Below are positions 1 through 10,800 of a stretch of DNA of 33,785 nt, in pieces (position 1 is the stretch's first letter; every line of letters starts with the position of its first letter). The stretch is from NCBI GenBank assembly GCA_944390715.1, contig CALXQS010000023.1, forward strand, positions 1 through 33,785, given 5' to 3'. A program made the position numbers and the translations under genes. Source of the DNA: an uncultured Duodenibacillus sp. Its GTDB lineage: Bacteria > Pseudomonadota > Gammaproteobacteria > Burkholderiales > Burkholderiaceae_F. The notes beneath the pieces were generated by a model that saw nothing but the letters and a program-made list of their open reading frames with translations, was not told the DNA's origin and did not search any database.

Positions 1-10
1 AGGAAAGATT

Positions 11-553
11 ATGGCAATTTTTGCTCTTTTCGAACATACTCCGCAGGTTATCGATTCGGCCTAGATCTCCGACAGCGCGCAAATCATCGGCCGCGTCGAA
101 ATTGCTGATGAGGCCAGCATCTGGCCCGGCGCCGTTTTGCGCGGCGATCTGGCAAAAATATCCGTCGGCAAAGGCAGCAATCTGCAGGACAATGTTGTTG
201 TGCATACAGACAATGACTTTCCGTGCAAGGTCGCCGACCACGTCACCGTAGGGCACGGCGCAATTCTGCACGGCTGCACGATCGAAAACGGCGCGCTCAT
301 CGGCATGGGAGCGGTCGTGCTCAACGGCGCCGTCATCGGAAAACATGCATTGGTCGGCGCAGGCGCTCTCGTTAGCGAAGGCAAAACCATTCCCGAGCGC
401 GCCCTGGTTGTCGGAACGCCTGCGCGCTTTGTACGGTTTCTGACCGATCAAGAAGTCGAAGAACTCGAGCAAAGCGCCAAGCACTACGCTGAGCAAAAGG
501 AGATTTTCCGCACCGAGCTCAGACGCATCGACAAACAGCCGAATCAGTCTTAA
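11..553 (+). pseudogene. Gamma carbonic anhydrase-like protein, interrupted by in-frame TAG
   Basis: The frame opens with ATG at 11 behind an AGGAAAG ribosome site at 1-7 and stays homologous to the YrdA/CaiE-type gamma carbonic anhydrase family to the stop at 553. Codon 18 (62-64) is TAG. Family members usually read A-W at this point, so a TGG tryptophan has probably become amber by one transition. Downstream the left-handed beta-helix repeats look intact. The three expected zinc-ligand histidines are present, in the VVVH segment and in GHGAILHG. The intact protein would be about 180 aa, normal for the family. If the stop is real, only a late start such as TTG at 137 would yield a product, and that would lack the first helix turns. 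A sequencing error is an equally good explanation. The physiological role of this family is often unclear even when the metal site is intact. hslO follows 78 nt later. Confidence 0.8.
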
Positions 554-631
554 AAAGCCCCGCCGGGATCTTGAAAAGAGGCCTTTCGGACGTCATATAC
601 CCGTCATCTCATTGTTTTTTCAGCAACTTAC

Positions 632-1540
632 ATGACCGATAAATTAGTCAAACTTCATTTCAAACAAAAAAGCTGCCGTGCAGTCGTTCTGCACATGGAT
701 CACGCATGGCAGGAAATGACGCAAAATCAAAATCTCCCCGGCAGCGTCCGCAGCATGCTCGGAGAACTATCTGCTGCGGCCGTCATGCTGGCAGCAAGCC
801 TGAAGTTCGACGGATCCCTGGTGCTGCAGATTCAAGGCGACGGCCCCGTACGTCTGGCTATCGTCGAAGTACGAACCGGGCTCTTGACGCGGGCAACGGT
901 ACAACTTCGCGTACCTGTCGAATCTGTAGACGCACAAGCCGACTTCAAGTCTCTGGTCAACCAAAATGGAAACGGGCGCTGCGCACTGATTCTTGACATG
1001 GCCTCACGCGCCCCCGGCGAACAGCCCTACCAAGGCGTCGTGCCGCTCACGGGCAATACTGTTGCCGAAACCATTGAAAGCTACATGACCCAATCCGAAC
1101 AGGTGCGCACGAAGCTGCAGCTGGCTGCTGACGGCACCGCCTGCGGCGGCGTTTTGCTGCAGCATGTCGCCTCAACCGGCGGCTACGAGCAAGGCGAAAT
1201 CGATCCGGAAGGATTCGAGCATCTCTCGGCATTTGTCCGCACTGTAGAGTCCCAAGAACTGCTTTCGCTTGAAGCCGGAGAAATAGCCCGCCGTCTGTTC
1301 TGGGAAGACAATCCCGCTGTGCTCGAAGAGCTTGAGCCCAAATTCTCCTGCCGGTGTTCTCAAAAGAGCATTGAGGCCATGGTGAGAAATCTGGGTGAAA
1401 AGGAAGCCCTTGAGATCATTGCAGAACAAGGCCGCATTGAGGTCAAATGCGAATTCTGCGGCAAGACCTACGTACTCGATCCCATTGATGTCAAGACGCT
1501 GTTTGCCGGCATCTCGAAGCCCAGCAATAGCGTCAATTGA
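632..1540 (+). CDS. hslO: Redox-regulated molecular chaperone Hsp33
   Basis: This 302-aa protein matches Hsp33 along its length. Hsp33 is a cytoplasmic holdase: under oxidative plus unfolding stress it releases zinc, forms disulfides and binds unfolding proteins. The C-terminal redox switch is complete, with C240-x-C242 and C273-x-x-C276 separated by 30 residues, the usual CXC-X27-32-CXXC arrangement. The N-terminal part carries the conserved core (LHFKQKSCRAVV; RSMLGELSAAAVMLAASLKF). The ATG at 632 is preceded by a poor Shine-Dalgarno sequence. The gene lies downstream of the carbonic anhydrase-like gene on the same strand and is followed at once by a strong terminator, so it ends its transcription unit. 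Confidence 0.95.
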   Translation: MTDKLVKLHFKQKSCRAVVLHMDHAWQEMTQNQNLPGSVRSMLGELSAAAVMLAASLKFDGSLVLQIQGDGPVRLAIVEVRTGLLTRATVQLRVPVESVDAQADFKSLVNQNGNGRCALILDMASRAPGEQPYQGVVPLTGNTVAETIESYMTQSEQVRTKLQLAADGTACGGVLLQHVASTGGYEQGEIDPEGFEHLSAFVRTVESQELLSLEAGEIARRLFWEDNPAVLEELEPKFSCRCSQKSIEAMVRNLGEKEALEIIAEQGRIEVKCEFCGKTYVLDPIDVKTLFAGISKPSNSVN

Positions 1541-1556
1541 CGCAGAAAGCACTTTT

Positions 1557-1597
1557 GCCGCTTGAAGAAGCCGCAACTTCAAGCGGCATTCTTTTTT
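1557..1597 (+). terminator. Intrinsic terminator of hslO
   Basis: A perfect 11-bp stem pairs 1557-1567 with 1577-1587 (GCCGCTTGAAG / CTTCAAGCGGC) around a 9-nt loop. It is followed by a T-rich tract at 1589-1597 and lies 16 nt after the hslO stop. Confidence 0.9.
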
Positions 1598-1602
1598 GCT
1601 GG

Positions 1603-1640
1603 AAAAAAGAAAGGCCGTCAACCTCGAAAGGTCGACAGCC
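1603..1640 (-). terminator. Intrinsic terminator of the rpsP-rimM-trmD-rplS unit
   Basis: Read on the minus strand, a 12-bp stem with two G-U pairs (1640-1629 with 1624-1613) closes a TTCG tetraloop. A T-rich tail at 1612-1603 follows. It lies about 35 nt after the rplS stop and faces the hslO terminator, so the two convergent units are insulated by back-to-back terminators. Confidence 0.88.
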
Positions 1641-1674
1641 CCTGCAAACACGGAAGTCTGCTTGCTGTGCGAGA

Positions 1675-2064
1675 TTACTCGGCAGCGGCAGCGTTCGTGT
1701 CCTTGCGGACGAGCAACTCGCGGATGCGGGCGGCCTTGCCGGAACGGCTGCGCAGGTAGTAAAGCTTGGCACGGCAGACATCGCCGCGACGCTTGACTTC
1801 GATCGAAGCAATCATCGGCGAATAGAGCTGGAACGTACGTTCGACGCCTTCACCGCTCGAAATCTTGCGAACGATGAAGGAAGAATTCAGGCCGCGGTTG
1901 CGCTTGGCGATCACCACGCCTTCATAGGCCTGGGTACGCTTGCGGGAACCTTCGATCACGTTGACGAGAACGTTCACCGTGTCGCCGGCGCGGAATTCAG
2001 GGATCTTCTTGCCGGCGGTGAGGCGGGCAATTTCTTCTTGTTCCAGAGTCTGGATAATGTTCAT
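1675..2064 (-). CDS. rplS: 50S ribosomal protein bL19
   Basis: A 129-aa protein with clear bL19 sequence: [32 protein letters not shown] and [16 protein letters not shown]. bL19 sits at the 30S-50S interface near bridge B8. The start is the ATG whose complement ends at 2064, giving [11 protein letters not shown], because GGAG lies about 8 nt upstream and family members begin there; a longer reading adds seven unconserved residues. The C-terminal AAAAE extension makes it slightly longer than the 115-aa E. coli protein. It is the last gene of the ribosome-maturation cluster, 120 nt after trmD. That gap is long enough for a separate promoter (a TATAAA-like box is visible near 2105), but this is weak. 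Confidence 0.95.
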   Translation of the reverse strand: MNIIQTLEQEEIARLTAGKKIPEFRAGDTVNVLVNVIEGSRKRTQAYEGVVIAKRNRGLNSSFIVRKISSGEGVERTFQLYSPMIASIEVKRRGDVCRAKLYYLRSRSGKAARIRELLVRKDTNAAAAE

Positions 2065-2184
2065 TTCTATCTCCGTAACCATCATGCGGCGGCATCTTCA
2101 ATTTATATGCACCGTCCAGAGGATGGATGTTTTTAACTGACAGCGTGCAGATGAAAAACTGCAACGCTTGACTTCATCGTCTTT

Positions 2185-2937
2185 TCAGCGCCCCGACTTT
2201 TCGTCGAGCGACTTTAAAAACAACTCGTCCCGGTCAGAGAGCTGACCACGGGAACGCGCAATTGTAATCAATTCCGGGCGATTTTTGTAGGTCGCCTCCA
2301 AACTTTTTTCTCTTGTCCAGCTCGCGATGTTGGCGTGATGTCCGCTCATGAGCACTTCGGGCACCGGTTCGCCCTGCCACACCTCGGGTCTGGTGTAGTG
2401 CGGCGCATCGATAAGCCCTGTAGCAAATGATTCATCAAGCGCTGAAAGCTCCTTGATGGCTCCCGGCAGCTGACGCACGACGGCGTCTATAAGTGCACAG
2501 GCGGCAAGCTCTGCTCCGGAAAGAACAAAATCACCCAGACTGACGATCTCATCGACATAGTGCTCGAGAAAACGCTCGTCAATGCCCTCATATCGGCCGC
2601 AGACAAGAACAAGGTTCATGCCGGGATCTGCCGAGATTTCTCGAACGCGTGCGTCCGTCAGACGCACGCCGCCCGGGGCGAATGCAACAACCGGACCGGC
2701 ATTGCCCGCTTCTCGGATCATCTGCAGCGTTTTGTAGAGAGGCTCGGCCATCATTACCATGCCCGGACCTCCCCCGAACGGCCGGTCGTCGACCGTACGG
2801 TGCACGTCGCTGGTCACGTCGCGGGGATTCCAGAAATGCACGTTCCACAAACCGCGGCGCCGCGCACGGGACGTGATTCCCTGCTCGGTTACAGCAGCAA
2901 AAATCTCCGGAAAAAGCGTAATCACATCAAAGCGCAT
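2185..2937 (-). CDS. trmD: tRNA (guanine-N1-)-methyltransferase
   Basis: A 250-aa TrmD, which methylates N1 of G37 in tRNAs reading CNN codons and so prevents +1 frameshifting. It is a SPOUT-class enzyme that binds S-adenosylmethionine in a trefoil knot. Visible signatures are MRFDVITLFPEIF at the start, RTVDDRPFGGGPGMVM, LVCGRYEGIDERF, LSGAELAACALIDAVVRQLPG and PEVLMSGHHANI. The ATG ending at 2937 gives the canonical N-terminus. It lies 17 nt after the rimM stop, so the two are transcribed together and probably translationally close. Length is normal for the family. Confidence 0.96.
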   Translation of the reverse strand: MRFDVITLFPEIFAAVTEQGITSRARRRGLWNVHFWNPRDVTSDVHRTVDDRPFGGGPGMVMMAEPLYKTLQMIREAGNAGPVVAFAPGGVRLTDARVREISADPGMNLVLVCGRYEGIDERFLEHYVDEIVSLGDFVLSGAELAACALIDAVVRQLPGAIKELSALDESFATGLIDAPHYTRPEVWQGEPVPEVLMSGHHANIASWTREKSLEATYKNRPELITIARSRGQLSDRDELFLKSLDEKSGR

Positions 2938-2954
2938 GGCTGTCCCTAGAAAAA

Positions 2955-3479
2955 TCAAACCCACTCGGGCTGCCAGTCGACCGTAACGATGCCCGCTTCG
3001 ACATCAATATCAAGGATATAGTCCTCAACATCTGGAATCAGATAAACAGCATCACGTCCGCCGACCTTAGGGCCGCCCTCAACCTTGAATATGTCCTGCA
3101 CAGTATTGGAGCCGATATCGGTCACGCGGCCCAACTCGACGCCTTCGCGGTTGACGACACGGCATCCGATCACATCGGCAGCCCAGTGTTCGTCGCCTTC
3201 AAGCTCCGGGAAATCTTCCCGACGCACGCTGATGCGTCCCCGCAAAGCGTCCGCCTTTTCCTTGCTGTCGCAGCCTTCGACCTCAGCAAGCAGCGCATTG
3301 CCGTGAACTCTGAGCGACTTGACTGCAAGTTCGGTCGTGACGCCGCGCACATTCGTTAAAAACCAACGCTTTGTATTGGCAAGCACTTCGCCGCCCTCAA
3401 AAGGAACAACGCGGATTGAGCCGCGCACGCCGTATGCGCCGTTGGTGCGGCCGACTGTGAGAAGTTCGTCAGGATTCAT
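2955..3479 (-). CDS. rimM: Ribosome maturation factor RimM
   Basis: A 174-aa RimM, which binds uS19 and helps mature the 3' domain of 16S rRNA in the 30S subunit. The N-terminal RimM beta-barrel (about residues 5-85, starting LLTVGRTNGAYGVRGSIRV) and the C-terminal PRC-barrel (about 97-170, with VGGRDAVYLIPDVEDYILDIDVE) are both recognisable. The start is ATG at 3479. No convincing Shine-Dalgarno sequence precedes it; the leader there is U-rich because a terminator hairpin ends only about 21 nt upstream. The order rpsP-rimM-trmD-rplS is the classical one, but here a 302-nt gap separates rpsP from rimM. Confidence 0.94.
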   Translation of the reverse strand: MNPDELLTVGRTNGAYGVRGSIRVVPFEGGEVLANTKRWFLTNVRGVTTELAVKSLRVHGNALLAEVEGCDSKEKADALRGRISVRREDFPELEGDEHWAADVIGCRVVNREGVELGRVTDIGSNTVQDIFKVEGGPKVGGRDAVYLIPDVEDYILDIDVEAGIVTVDWQPEWV

Positions 3480-3500
3480 CTTGAAGAAAAAAAATCAGTT

Positions 3501-3531
3501 AAAAAAACGGTCTCCCAGAACCTGGAAGACC
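3501..3531 (-). terminator. Terminator/attenuator directly upstream of rimM
   Basis: On the minus strand a 10-bp stem with one G-U pair (3531-3522 with 3518-3509; GGTCTTCCAG / CTGGGAGACC) closes a 3-nt loop and runs into a T tract at 3507-3501. On the plus strand the same hairpin also has a T tract, with one mismatch in the stem. It is downstream of rpsP and about 21 nt upstream of the rimM start, so rimM-trmD-rplS expression must depend on read-through or on a promoter overlapping the hairpin. Confidence 0.8.
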
Positions 3532-3781
3532 GCATTTTTTTAAACATCCGCTTATTGAAAACGACTCGCCTGCCGACTTTTCCATGCGTTCCCGCACTGC
3601 TTCAGGTAGATACTGAACCCGTTCGCAAAGAGGAAATCCGACTCATGCATTCAAAGTGTGCTTAGACACGAGAGGCACGGCACTTGCCGGGAAGGTTCAC
3701 AAGAAGCGCGCTGATGAAACGCTCAAATCCAGCGATGAGTCTTGTTTTCTCTAAAGATGTTTCTGGCTTCGTTCCCGAATC
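3532..3781. other. rpsP-rimM intergenic spacer
   Basis: About 250 nt between the rpsP stop and the attenuator-like hairpin. I see no conserved coding frame. A 14-codon minus-strand reading frame at 3602-3646 lacks a ribosome site. The length is unusual for this operon and could host a structured leader, but no specific RNA family is recognisable. Confidence 0.5.
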
Positions 3782-4033
3782 TTAGGCAGCAGCCTTCTGA
3801 GCAGCCTTGAGGATGCGGGCAACCGTATCGCTCATCTGAGCACCGTTGTTGACCCAATGCTGAATGCGCTCGGCATTGAAGGTCAAACGCTGCGGGCCTT
3901 CGGCGATCATCGGGTTGTAAAAGCCCAGACGTTCGTTGAAGCGGCCGTCGCGGCGATTGCGGGAGTCGGTCACGACGATGTTGTAGAAGGGACGCTTCTT
4001 GGAGCCCGAGCGGGACAAACGAATAATAACCAT
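3782..4033 (-). CDS. rpsP: 30S ribosomal protein bS16
   Basis: An 83-aa bS16 with the family N-terminus [20 protein letters not shown] and the segment [14 protein letters not shown]. bS16 binds 16S rRNA early in 30S assembly. The ATG ending at 4033 is chosen because GAGG lies about 10 nt upstream and because family members start there; an upstream in-frame start would add 19 unrelated residues. The C-terminal AAQKAAA is typical of betaproteobacterial copies. It is the first gene of the rpsP-rimM-trmD-rplS cluster. Confidence 0.95.
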   Translation of the reverse strand: MVIIRLSRSGSKKRPFYNIVVTDSRNRRDGRFNERLGFYNPMIAEGPQRLTFNAERIQHWVNNGAQMSDTVARILKAAQKAAA

Positions 4034-4154
4034 GGTAAATTTTTCCTCTTTTATATGAGCGCCCGTACCAGGCGCAGGAATTTTCAACAATCTTTCGAAA
4101 ACAACGCCGGACCTCTAACAAAAACCTTGCCCGGAGCATCTCCGAAAGTGCGTG

Positions 4155-4184
4155 ATTTTACGCTGAATTCACCTGAAAAATCAA
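4155..4184 (-). promoter_or_regulatory. Probable sigma-70 promoter for rpsP
   Basis: On the minus strand TTGATT (complement of 4184-4179) is followed after 18 nt by TAAAAT (complement of 4160-4155). Transcription would start near 4148 and give a leader of about 115 nt before the rpsP ATG. Both boxes are near consensus, but no experiment supports the call. No other feature is seen in 4034-4311 between rpsP and ligA. Confidence 0.45.
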
Positions 4185-4311
4185 GCCTTGAGAGCACTTT
4201 TGCCTAGCCCAAGCAAAATCTGCAAAGTCAGCGCTTCCAACAACGAAGCATCTGAGGCCGACTCCTCGTGCAATCAAAACAATCCTGGCATGGACTTCTC
4301 GACAAGGCTCG

Positions 4312-6558
<2,247 letters not shown>

Positions 6559-6621
6559 TTAATGTTGTCTGCGCAAACTTTGCCGATTTATCTTTGCAGA
6601 AAATCGCTTCGAGCGCTTTGA

Positions 6622-7758
6622 TCAGGCAAACGAGAAAATCTTCAAAGCTCTGCCCGAGCCTGCCGGCACGCCGTGAGCAGTCATTGCCGCATGCACTTCG
6701 CGCAGCTGCTGGCCGATCATTGCGGCAGCGGCCGATCCGAGCGGGTTGCCGGAAACATCGGTCATCATGGCGTCAATCTTGCAGCACAGATCATTGGCAA
6801 TCGAGAAAAATGCCGACAGGGGATCATTGGCTGCAGCCACAAGAGGCACGTCGAATTTCAGTTCGATTTCGTTTTTAAGCGTCTTGGAAGGAGTGAGGAT
6901 GAAAATTGGATCGGCTGCGTCGGCAAGCGTCTTTTCATACTGTCCCTCATGCTTGACGAAGCCGCAGGCTATGGCTGCAGACTCAAGCACCGTCTCATTG
7001 ATGTCCTTGTCGCTCACAATCTTGACCGAGAGCACATTGTCAAATGCCTTGACGATGCGCGAAACGCGGTCAGCCCCTTCAACCATGGCCTTGGAATCAG
7101 GCACGGAAACCTCGGCCTCGATCTGAATGGCGATGCTGTTGGCTAGCGTGATGAACTTGGAGGCCGTGATGTCGTCAATGCTGCGGGCGCGGTTTGCGAG
7201 CAGCGTTGCCATGTAGATCTGCGTGCAGGTCTGCACATTGTCCAGATCGTGATGCCACAGCTGAGCATCCTGATCAAAGAAGTCAAAGCGCACCAGCCCC
7301 GACAAGCCGTTGTCCTCAACCATTCTGCCCAAACGCGTAAGCTGCGCCATGGGAAAGCTCAGGCCAGGCTTGGGCGTAAAGTAGGCCACTGCCTCGACGG
7401 CAGGATCAACGTCGGTGTTGCGGCGCCCCATCTTGGCGAAATCCACCTCAAAATCATCATTGAGCGCAGGCTCGTCCTCAACGGGAGGCTGCACGACGAT
7501 GGGCTTGATTTCGACTTCTGCCACGGGCTTGATGTCGCTGGCCTGATCATCGGCCTTGAGCGTAGGCGCTTCAGGCTCATCATTGAGGACGGCATTGGGA
7601 ACTGGCGCAGGTTCCTGCGTCGGCTTGTCGTTCATTTTGCCGGCAGTTTTCATAGCCTCTCGGTCGCCGTCGGCATTCTTTCGAAAACCATACCAGGCGG
7701 CAGCGCCGAAAATGATCAGAATCAAAAGACCAATATGAATGGGTTGAATATCAGGCAT
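6622..7758 (-). CDS. zipA: ZipA-like cell division protein
   Basis: A 378-aa protein with one N-terminal membrane segment (about residues 8-24, HIGLLILIIFGAAAWYG), a charged and acidic linker rich in E, P and D (about 30-130), and a C-terminal ZipA-type FtsZ-binding domain (about 200-340). ZipA anchors the FtsZ ring to the inner membrane in gammaproteobacteria; betaproteobacterial homologues are divergent, and I base the call on architecture and on position between smc and ligA. The N-out/C-in topology (short periplasmic N-terminus, cytoplasmic FtsZ-binding domain) fits. It lies 119 nt downstream of smc on the same strand. Confidence 0.8.
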   Translation of the reverse strand: MPDIQPIHIGLLILIIFGAAAWYGFRKNADGDREAMKTAGKMNDKPTQEPAPVPNAVLNDEPEAPTLKADDQASDIKPVAEVEIKPIVVQPPVEDEPALNDDFEVDFAKMGRRNTDVDPAVEAVAYFTPKPGLSFPMAQLTRLGRMVEDNGLSGLVRFDFFDQDAQLWHHDLDNVQTCTQIYMATLLANRARSIDDITASKFITLANSIAIQIEAEVSVPDSKAMVEGADRVSRIVKAFDNVLSVKIVSDKDINETVLESAAIACGFVKHEGQYEKTLADAADPIFILTPSKTLKNEIELKFDVPLVAAANDPLSAFFSIANDLCCKIDAMMTDVSGNPLGSAAAAMIGQQLREVHAAMTAHGVPAGSGRALKIFSFA

Positions 7759-7877
7759 CAGCCTCTCCCGTTTTCAATGACTAGCATGGAAGTTTAGCGA
7801 AACTTCTTGGCTCGGAACTGCTCAGAGCCGACGCCGCGCTCTGTTTATTGCGCAGAATCGGAATTTATGCGACAGCT

Positions 7878-10800
7878 TCAGCTCGCGGCCATGTCCGCAG
7901 CAGCCTGAACGTCAACCGACACAACGCGCGAAACGCCGGGCTCCTTCATCGTAACGCCCACAAGCTGCCCCAGATGCTCCATCGTCACGCGATGGTGCGT
8001 AATCATCATGAACTGCGTGTTGGCGCTCATCTGCACGATACGCCGCGCCAGCCGGTCCTGATTGGCTTCATCAAGCGGAGCGTCGACCTCATCGAGCAGG
8101 CAGAACGGGGCAGGATTGAGCTTAAAAATTGCAAACACGAGCGCCGTTGCCGTGAGCGCCTGCTCGCCGCCCGACAAAAGCTTGACGCTGGCGTTTTTCT
8201 TGCCTGGCGGCTGAGCGATCACTTCGACGCCCGCCTCGAGAATCTCGTCTCCGGTCATCTTCAATTGAGCGCTGCCGCCGCCGAAAAGCCCGGTGAACAT
8301 ATCCATGAAATTCTCATTGACCGCCGCAAACGTCGTGCGCAGCAGTTCTCGCGTCTCGGCGTCAATTTTTCGGATCGTCGCCTCGAGATTGCCGATTGCT
8401 TCTTCAAGATCAGCAACCTGCCGTTCGGTTTCCTGCATCGCGCGGCGGCTTGCCTCAAGATTTTCAAGCGCCGCATGGTTGACCGGACCGAGCGCGGCAA
8501 TTTCTTCAGCAAACTTTGCCACGCGGTTTTTCAATGTCGTGGTCTTGAGCTTTTCAGCAATGAGCTTTTCGCGCAGACTCTGTCGATCGGCGCCATTTTG
8601 ATCGAGCCACTCGGTAAACGCACGGCTTTGCGTTGCCCAGCTCTCGCGCTTTACCTTGAGGTCCGAAATCTCCTGCAGCATGGGAGTTTGGTCGTCATTG
8701 AGGCGGCGCTGGAGCTCATAGGCTTGCGACAGTGCATTTTCAGCTTCCTGCGCTGCGTTTTGAGCAAGCTCCTGAGCCTTGTTTTTTTCGTCGAGCTCAG
8801 CAAGCAGTCGGCTCAACCCCTCGCGCTCGGCCGTTTCGTCGAGCGTCTCAGCCTGCGCAGCGAGCTCTTCGAGCGAAGCGGCCATCAGCTCAATTTCCTC
8901 ATCGGCCGTCTCAAGCTGTCTGCGCGCATCGGCGATGCGCTCGTCGACGGCACGCAGCTGCACGCGCGCGACTTGCGCCTGCGCTTGCATGTCGCGCTGC
9001 TGAGCCTCCAGGTCCGTCAAAGCGGATTCGGCCTCTTCGAGCTGCGCCTGGGCATCTGCCGCAGCCTGCTGCACGCGCGCGAGCTTTTCGTCGTACTGCG
9101 CAAAACGATTTTCGCCTTCTTCCTGCCGCACGCGAAGCTCTTCGAGACGCTCCTCGAGCTCGCGCAGCTCAAGCGCCACGCGCGTGCTTCGCTGGCGCCA
9201 AGCCTCAATGGCAGCTTCAAGAGCCGAGTGCTCGACTTCAAGCGCGTGCGTCAGATTGCGGATTTCTGAAGCAAAGGCCTCTTTGGCTCGGTACTGCACT
9301 TCAAAATCGGCAGCCTTTGCCTTGGCGGCGATCAATTTTTCGTCAAGCTCTTCAATCTGAGCCCTAAGTTCAGCTTCTTTGGCCGCAAGCTCGCGAATTT
9401 GCGCAGCACGTGAAACGATGCCCGCATCTTCGCTGTCCTCAGCCCAAAAGGTAATGCTCACGCGGTCAACGACATGACCTTGCGGCGTGACGAACAAGCC
9501 TCGGGCGCCAAGCTTTTCGGCGGCAGCCGCTGCCTGGGCCAGATCGGGGGCTGCGTAAACGCCCGCCAGCCACCCCTCAAGCGCACGCATGATGCGCGGC
9601 TGATCTGTGCGTACGTGCGACAACAATGGCTCAAAGCCCTCAATTGGATCAACCGGCAGGGGCTTGGCCTCCGAATAAAACACCAATTTGGAAGGCGGCG
9701 GATCAAAGCCAAAACCCGCAGCGCGGCGAACGTCCCCCACTGTCAGAGCCGAGGCTTTTTCGCGCAGCACAGCTTCGAGAGCCACAGCCCAGCCCGGATC
9801 AATGTCAAGCGCTTCAAAAAGCCGCGGCAGGCTCTCAAGTCCCATTTTGGCAAGCCACTGCGGCAGCTTGCCCTGCCCCTCGGCACGCTCCTGAACGGCC
9901 GACAGCGTCTGCACGCGGGCGCTTGTGCGCTCAAGCTCCTGAGCCCTTGCCTGACGATCCCCTCGCAGAGCCTCGAGCTGCTCCTTTGCCTGTGCAAGGG
10001 CTTCGGAGAGCTCTTCGGACTGAGCCGCCGTCTCCTCCAAAAGCGCCGTATTTTCTTCAATCTTTTCGGTCAGCTCTTCAAAGCGCTCCTCGTCGGGCGC
10101 AGCTGCCGGACGCGATTCAAGCCTGAGGGCCTCAATGCGCGACTCAACTTCCGAAACTTCGCGGCTGACGGCCTGCATCTCAACGTGAAAAACGTTGATC
10201 TGGTTTTGCGCTTCGACCGACTTGGAGCGAGCCTGCTCATAAGCAGCCGAAAGCATCTCATAGTCCTGCTGCCTCTCGGCTACGGTCTCCGACAGAGCCG
10301 CTGCCTCTTCCTCGTACTCAGCAGCCTCCTGCGCGAGCGCTTCTTTGTGCTCCTGAAACTGTGCAATGCGCTCCGAGGTCTGCTCCTTTTGCTCTTTTCT
10401 GCGCTGCAAAGCCTGCTGATTGCCGGCTATCTGACGAGCGATGGAATCCTTTTTTTCGATAATGACGCGAATGTTGCCCTCAAGCTCGGTGACGCTTGAC
10501 TGCGTCTGCCAAGCCGATTGACGCGCCGCATCGGCGGCCTCGCGCTTGATTCGCGCCTCGTCTTTCATGCCTTCGATCTCGACGAGAAGCTTCTGCGCTT
10601 GACCACGGCTCTCGAGCATGAGCGCTTCCTTCTGGGCAATCTGCGCATTGAGCTTGTTGACGGCGGCGGCTGCGTCATCTTCCTGCGAAACGTACCATAG
10701 AAGCTCGGCCTCGATGCGCTGATCCTCCAAATCCTGCCACTGGCGGGCAATTTCGGCCTCGCCCGTGAGCCGCTCGATCTCGACGCGCTTGTTTTCCTGC

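Noticed and set aside
3602..3646. Fourteen-residue leader peptide between rpsP and rimM
   Set aside because: No ribosome site and no run of regulatory codons; likely chance.
7848..10499. Several plus-strand frames of 200-470 codons opposite smc
   Set aside because: Low-complexity antisense shadows of the coiled-coil codons; no domain is recognisable.
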